In this document: in pieces, positions 60,832 through 64,000 of the stretch
Layout of the letters: each line of letters begins with the position of its first letter
Numbering within the stretch: position 1 is the first letter of the stretch
Origin: Paraburkholderia franconis
GTDB lineage: Bacteria; Pseudomonadota; Gammaproteobacteria; Burkholderiales; Burkholderiaceae
Length of the DNA stretch: 64,000 bases
NCBI RefSeq assembly: GCF_009362735.1
Contig: NZ_WHNP01000001.1
Coordinates: 248,001-312,000 of the forward strand
Reading direction: 5' to 3'
Made by a program: the position numbers and the translations under genes
The notes under the pieces: model-generated
Told to the model about the DNA's origin: nothing
Seen by the model: the letters and a program-made list of their open reading frames with translations, nothing else
The model's database searches: none

Positions 60832-62187
60832 ATGAGTCAGTCCATGAGCCACTCCGTTCCGCATGCCTATGAGCCTGGTGGTTCCGCCGCCGCGCAGCAC
60901 GACGACACGGCGCTTTATCGCAAGGTCACGTTGCGCATCGTGCCGTTTCTGTTTCTCTGCTATGTCATTTCGTTTCTCGATCGCATCAACATCGGCTTCG
61001 CGCAATTGCAGATGAAGCATGATCTCGGCTTCAGCGATGCGATGTATGGACTCGGCGCGGCCGTCTTCTATATCGGCTACGTGGCGTGCGAAGTGCCGAG
61101 CAATCTGCTGTTGGCCCGCTTCGGCGCGCGCCGCACGTTCACGCGGATCATGCTGCTGTGGGGCGCGGCGTCGGTGTGCATGATGTTCGTGTCGCGACCG
61201 TCGCATTTCTATCTGCTGCGGTTCATGCTCGGCGTGTTCGAAGCGGGCTTCTTTCCGGGCATCGTGCTGTATCTGACGTACTGGTATCCCGCGCGACGGC
61301 GCGCCGTGATCCTGTCGATCTTCTTCGCGGGCGTCGCAGTGGCCGGCGTGCTCGGCGGACTCGTCTCGGGCTGGATCATGCGCGACATGGCGGGCGTCAT
61401 GGGCCTGTTCGGCTGGCAATGGATGTTCGCGATCGAAGGCGCGCCCGCTGTCGTGCTCGGATTGCTCGCTGCGTTCTGGCTCGTGGACGGGCCGCAAAAG
61501 GCCGCGTGGCTCACGCAGCAGGAGAAGGATCATCTGATCGCGCAACGCGACGCCGAGCATCGTCCCGCGAGTTCGCATTCTTCACGCTCGTTCATCGACG
61601 CACTGCGCAATCCGCGCGTCTATTTGTTCGCGTTCATCTATTTCTCGCTGACGTGCGCATCGTTGACGCTCAACTTCTGGATGCCGTTGATGATTCGCGA
61701 TTTCGGCGTGCATGACGTGCTGTGGATCAGCCTGTACACGGTGATTCCCAACGCAATCGGCGCTGTCGGGCTGATTCTGATTGCGCGTCATTCGGACCGT
61801 CACGGCGAGCGCCGCAGGCATTTCGCCTTTTGCACGATGGGAGGCGGCATTGCGCTCTCGTTGCTCACACTGCATCTGAGCAGCTTTGCCGCGATGCTCG
61901 GCATTCTGTCGATTGCGGCCGTGCTGATCTTCGCCGCGCTGCCGATCTTCTGGACCGTGCCGTCCGGTTATCTGTCCGGCAAGGCGGCGGCCGCGGGCAT
62001 CGCGCTGATCAGCAGCATCGGCATTACGAGCGGCATCGTGAGCCCGTGGGTAATCGGGATCATCAAGACGCAAACGGGCAGCATGGACGACGCGCTCTAT
62101 CTGCTGACCGCACTGCTCTTCATGAGCGGCATCGCATTGCTGCGCGGCGTGCCTGCACAGCGCAGCGCGGACCAGGCATCTGCCTGA
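60832..62187 (+). CDS. MFS transporter, ACS/phthalate permease-like family
   Basis: A 451-aa 12-helix transporter of the anion:cation symporter family. LCYVISFLDRINIGFAQLQM (DRxNIGFA motif), SNLLLARFGARRTFTRIMLL and LTYWYPARRRAVILSIFFAG are characteristic. It is likely to import the aromatic acid consumed by the preceding monooxygenase and MBL-fold protein. ATG 60832 has GGAG six bases upstream. A 140-base gap follows the DUF2783 gene, so it may also have its own promoter. Confidence 0.9.
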   Translation: MSQSMSHSVPHAYEPGGSAAAQHDDTALYRKVTLRIVPFLFLCYVISFLDRINIGFAQLQMKHDLGFSDAMYGLGAAVFYIGYVACEVPSNLLLARFGARRTFTRIMLLWGAASVCMMFVSRPSHFYLLRFMLGVFEAGFFPGIVLYLTYWYPARRRAVILSIFFAGVAVAGVLGGLVSGWIMRDMAGVMGLFGWQWMFAIEGAPAVVLGLLAAFWLVDGPQKAAWLTQQEKDHLIAQRDAEHRPASSHSSRSFIDALRNPRVYLFAFIYFSLTCASLTLNFWMPLMIRDFGVHDVLWISLYTVIPNAIGAVGLILIARHSDRHGERRRHFAFCTMGGGIALSLLTLHLSSFAAMLGILSIAAVLIFAALPIFWTVPSGYLSGKAAAAGIALISSIGITSGIVSPWVIGIIKTQTGSMDDALYLLTALLFMSGIALLRGVPAQRSADQASA

Positions 62188-62191
62188 TTTC

Positions 62192-62665
62192 CTAGACCTG
62201 CACCGATGGAATGCTCTTCATGCAACGCAGCGCGAACATCGATCGGCTGTGTCGAATGCCGGAGATCTTGTAGAGCTTTTCGCGCAGGAAGCGTTCATAG
62301 CCCGCCGTGCCATCGACGGCCACCTTGATCAGATAGTCGTATTCGCCCGACACGAGATACGCCTCGAGCACTTCGGGCAGCGTCGCGAGTTCGGCGCCGA
62401 AGCGGGCCAGCGCGTCATCGTCGTGCCGGTCGAGCGTGACCTCGATCAGCACGACATCCGCGAAACCCAGCTTCTGCTGGTCCAGCAACGCGACGTAGCC
62501 GCGGATATAACCGTCGGCTTCGAGTTGACGCGTGCGGTTCCAGCACGCAGTAGTCGACATGCCGACGAGCTCGGCCAGCTCGGCATTCGACAGGCGAGCG
62601 TTCTTCTGCAGCGCGCGCATGATCGCGCGGTCCTGGTTGTCCAGCGGGCGGGTGCGGGCTTGCAT
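62192..62665 (-). CDS. Lrp/AsnC family transcriptional regulator
   Basis: A 157-aa feast/famine regulator. The N-terminal helix-turn-helix (LDNQDRAIMRALQKNARLSN, LAELVGMSTTACWNRTRQLE) and RAM ligand domain (VVLIEVTLDRHDDDALARFG, YLVSGEYDYLIKVAVDGTAG) are clear. It is convergent with the transporter gene (four-base gap) and divergent from the NCS1 permease. A palindromic AT-rich site lies 26 bases upstream of its start. Confidence 0.92.
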   Translation of the reverse strand: MQARTRPLDNQDRAIMRALQKNARLSNAELAELVGMSTTACWNRTRQLEADGYIRGYVALLDQQKLGFADVVLIEVTLDRHDDDALARFGAELATLPEVLEAYLVSGEYDYLIKVAVDGTAGYERFLREKLYKISGIRHSRSMFALRCMKSIPSVQV

Positions 62666-63161
62666 GATGTGCGTTTGGAAGAATACTCGGAGAATTTCTA
62701 TTCTACCGGAACGATATTCCGCCCATGGCCCGTCTTTCGCCTGAGACAGGAAGCCTATCCACGGGCATCGCCGGTATATTCTTCACCATGCTTCCTTGCC
62801 CGCAACGACAGGCGGATGACCCTCCGTCAACGGGTGCCGCGTCATTCGCAAGATGGCGCCGGCAGGGATGGTCAGCGGCGAAACCCACGCCGTGCGGCGC
62901 GTTCATCGGTCACGGAAGCATTCATCCTCTGCGCGGTTCTTGCGCGTCTCTTCCCCGCTTCTATTCGTACGCCTGTTTTTTGTCGTATCGACAGGCGCTT
63001 TTATTACTAAAACAATCAACCTATATTGCAGAAACAATACCTGTCATCGCGGACGTGATTCCAGTCGGGCCCGGCGTTGAATCACGCGTGCGCGCCACGT
63101 CGCATCGTCAAGTCATGGCGGTCTTCGGCAGACGGCCATGCTTCAACCAGCAGGGGGAGCC
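62666..63161. other. divergent intergenic region with promoter elements
   Basis: About 500 bases without a credible gene. It contains the Lrp-like sites near 62691 and an AT-rich tract at about 62980-63045 that is a likely promoter/UP region for the permease gene. Confidence 0.45.
62691..62720. promoter_or_regulatory. candidate Lrp/AsnC binding site
   Basis: AGAAT (62691-62695), TTCT and ATTCT (62700-62704) make a perfect AGAAT/ATTCT palindrome, followed by GGAA/TTCC at 62708-62720. AT-rich imperfect palindromes of this sort are typical Lrp targets. They precede the regulator gene and face the NCS1 permease gene, suggesting autoregulation and control of that gene. Confidence 0.5.
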
Positions 63162-64000
63162 ATGTCTACGTCACCTCTTTTCGATGCGCCGCACGATTCC
63201 AGCGATTTGGCGGGGCAGGCCGATTCGCGCCTGCACAACCGCGACCTCGCGCCCGTTCCGCACGATCGTCGCACGTGGACGGGCTATAGCATCTTTGCGA
63301 TGTGGATGTCCGACGTGCACAGCGTCGGCGGCTATACGTTCGCGGCGAGCCTCTTTTTGCTCGGCATTTCCGGCTGGCAGGTGCTGATCGCGCTGACGGT
63401 CGGCATTCTTGTCGTCTACATGCTGATGAACTGGGTCGGCAAACCGAGCTATATGCACGGCATTCCGTTCCCGGTGATGGCGCGGGTGAGCATGGGCGTG
63501 ATGGGTGCAAATCTCGCGGCGATGATTCGCGGCGTGGTCGGCATCGTCTGGTATGGCGTGCAAACGTACTTCGCGTCCAAAGCAGTTGCGACACTGCTGC
63601 TTTTGTTCATTCCTGCTTCGGCGGCATTGCGTGAAGTGAGTTTTCTGAAACTCGATGGCCTGGGCTGGGTGAGCTTTCTTTTCATGTGGATATTCCAGCT
63701 CTTTATTTTTCAACGCGGGATGGAGACGATCCGCAAGTTCATCGATTTTTGCGGGCCAGCGGTATACGTCGTGATGTTCGCGCTGATGGCGTGGATTCTT
63801 TCGCAAGCGGGGCTTGGCAGCTTGAGCCTGACTCTTGGCGGCAAAACGCTGACGGGCACGGAACAGTTTGCGGGCATGGGTAATGCCATACTTCTCGTGG
63901 TCAGTTATTTCGCCGCGTTGCTGCTCAATTTCGGCGACTTCTCGCGTTTCGCAAGAAGCGAGCAGCAGATGAAAGTCGGCAATTTCCTTGGCCTGCCCGT
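63162..64000 (+). CDS. NCS1 family permease (nucleobase/hydantoin/allantoin), partial
   Basis: The frame starts at ATG 63162 (AGGGGGAGCC upstream) and is open to the window edge, about 279 codons. NWVGKPSYMHGIPFPVMARV, SMGVMGANLAAMIRGVVGIV and WYGVQTYFASKAVATLLLLF are diagnostic of NCS1 transporters such as CodB, PucI and Mhp1. It would co-transport a purine, pyrimidine, allantoin or hydantoin with Na+ or H+. The divergent Lrp gene suggests amino-acid or nitrogen-responsive control. The 3' end is missing. Confidence 0.88.
   Translation, partial: MSTSPLFDAPHDSSDLAGQADSRLHNRDLAPVPHDRRTWTGYSIFAMWMSDVHSVGGYTFAASLFLLGISGWQVLIALTVGILVVYMLMNWVGKPSYMHGIPFPVMARVSMGVMGANLAAMIRGVVGIVWYGVQTYFASKAVATLLLLFIPASAALREVSFLKLDGLGWVSFLFMWIFQLFIFQRGMETIRKFIDFCGPAVYVVMFALMAWILSQAGLGSLSLTLGGKTLTGTEQFAGMGNAILLVVSYFAALLLNFGDFSRFARSEQQMKVGNFLGLP

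Noticed and set aside
1..64000. tRNA, rRNA, insertion sequences, prophage, CRISPR arrays
   Set aside because: I looked for tRNA-like cloverleaf ends, transposase motifs, long inverted repeats and regularly spaced repeats on both strands and saw none.

Overview
The window is GC-rich (long ORF-dense stretches, GC-ending codons, GTG and TTG starts) and carries gene families typical of Burkholderia sensu lato: an MKKxLIA-type Gram-negative porin, DHA2 and ACS-family transporters, many LysR/AraC/IclR/GntR/MarR/RpiR regulators, and DUF1800/DUF1501 and YXWGXW proteins. A Paraburkholderia or Caballeronia chromosome is the best guess, probably a secondary chromosome rich in accessory catabolism. I saw no rRNA, tRNA, transposase, prophage or CRISPR array.

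Layout. 0-9 kb: small hypothetical protein, glutathionyl-hydroquinone reductase with a divergent LysR regulator, cytochrome b561 coupled to a membrane glycosyltransferase, a Rieske oxygenase, an SRPBCC protein and a porin. The porin is followed by an AT-rich stretch that ends in an orphan intrinsic terminator. 9-16 kb: an ECF42-type sigma factor with two YCII/DGPF proteins and a VOC protein, a tiny XapX gene whose 3' end is duplicated, an oxidoreductase, DUF429, DUF1330, AraC and a Fet4-like membrane protein. 16-22 kb: an ECF sigma / anti-sigma / periplasmic metal-sensor operon followed by a DUF1800-DUF1501 pair and bracketed by two YXWGXW proteins. 22-31 kb: PhnB-type VOC proteins, GNATs, a mazEF pair with a visible promoter, DUF2252, a frameshifted flavin reductase gene, and an AraC/MFS pair.

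31-41 kb: a tightly coupled minus-strand operon with the signature of the hybrid 2-aminobenzoyl-CoA (anthranilate) pathway. It encodes the CoA ligase, a fused flavin monooxygenase/old-yellow-enzyme-like reductase, beta-oxidation-type enzymes, a thioesterase, RidA and an internal MarR regulator. A dienelactone hydrolase-SnoaL fusion may be the last gene. 41-49 kb: UxaA-family sugar-acid dehydratase with a divergent GntR regulator, an F420-type reductase fold protein, a glycine-zipper protein, dienelactone hydrolase, an AhpD-like protein behind a perfect 11-bp palindrome, an octamer tandem repeat, a 1.1-kb gene-poor region and a secreted beta-propeller protein.

49-56 kb: a sugar ABC transporter locus (binding protein, two permeases, ATPase), an SDR dehydrogenase and an RpiR regulator, with candidate RpiR sites in the divergent promoter region. 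55.7-62.2 kb: two tandem IclR regulators divergent from an operon of an unusual metallo-beta-lactamase-fold protein lacking the usual metal-2 Asp/His, an aromatic-ring FAD monooxygenase, a DUF2783 protein and an ACS-family transporter. This is probably an undescribed aromatic catabolic module. 62-64 kb: an Lrp/AsnC regulator and the start of an NCS1 nucleobase/hydantoin permease cut by the window edge.
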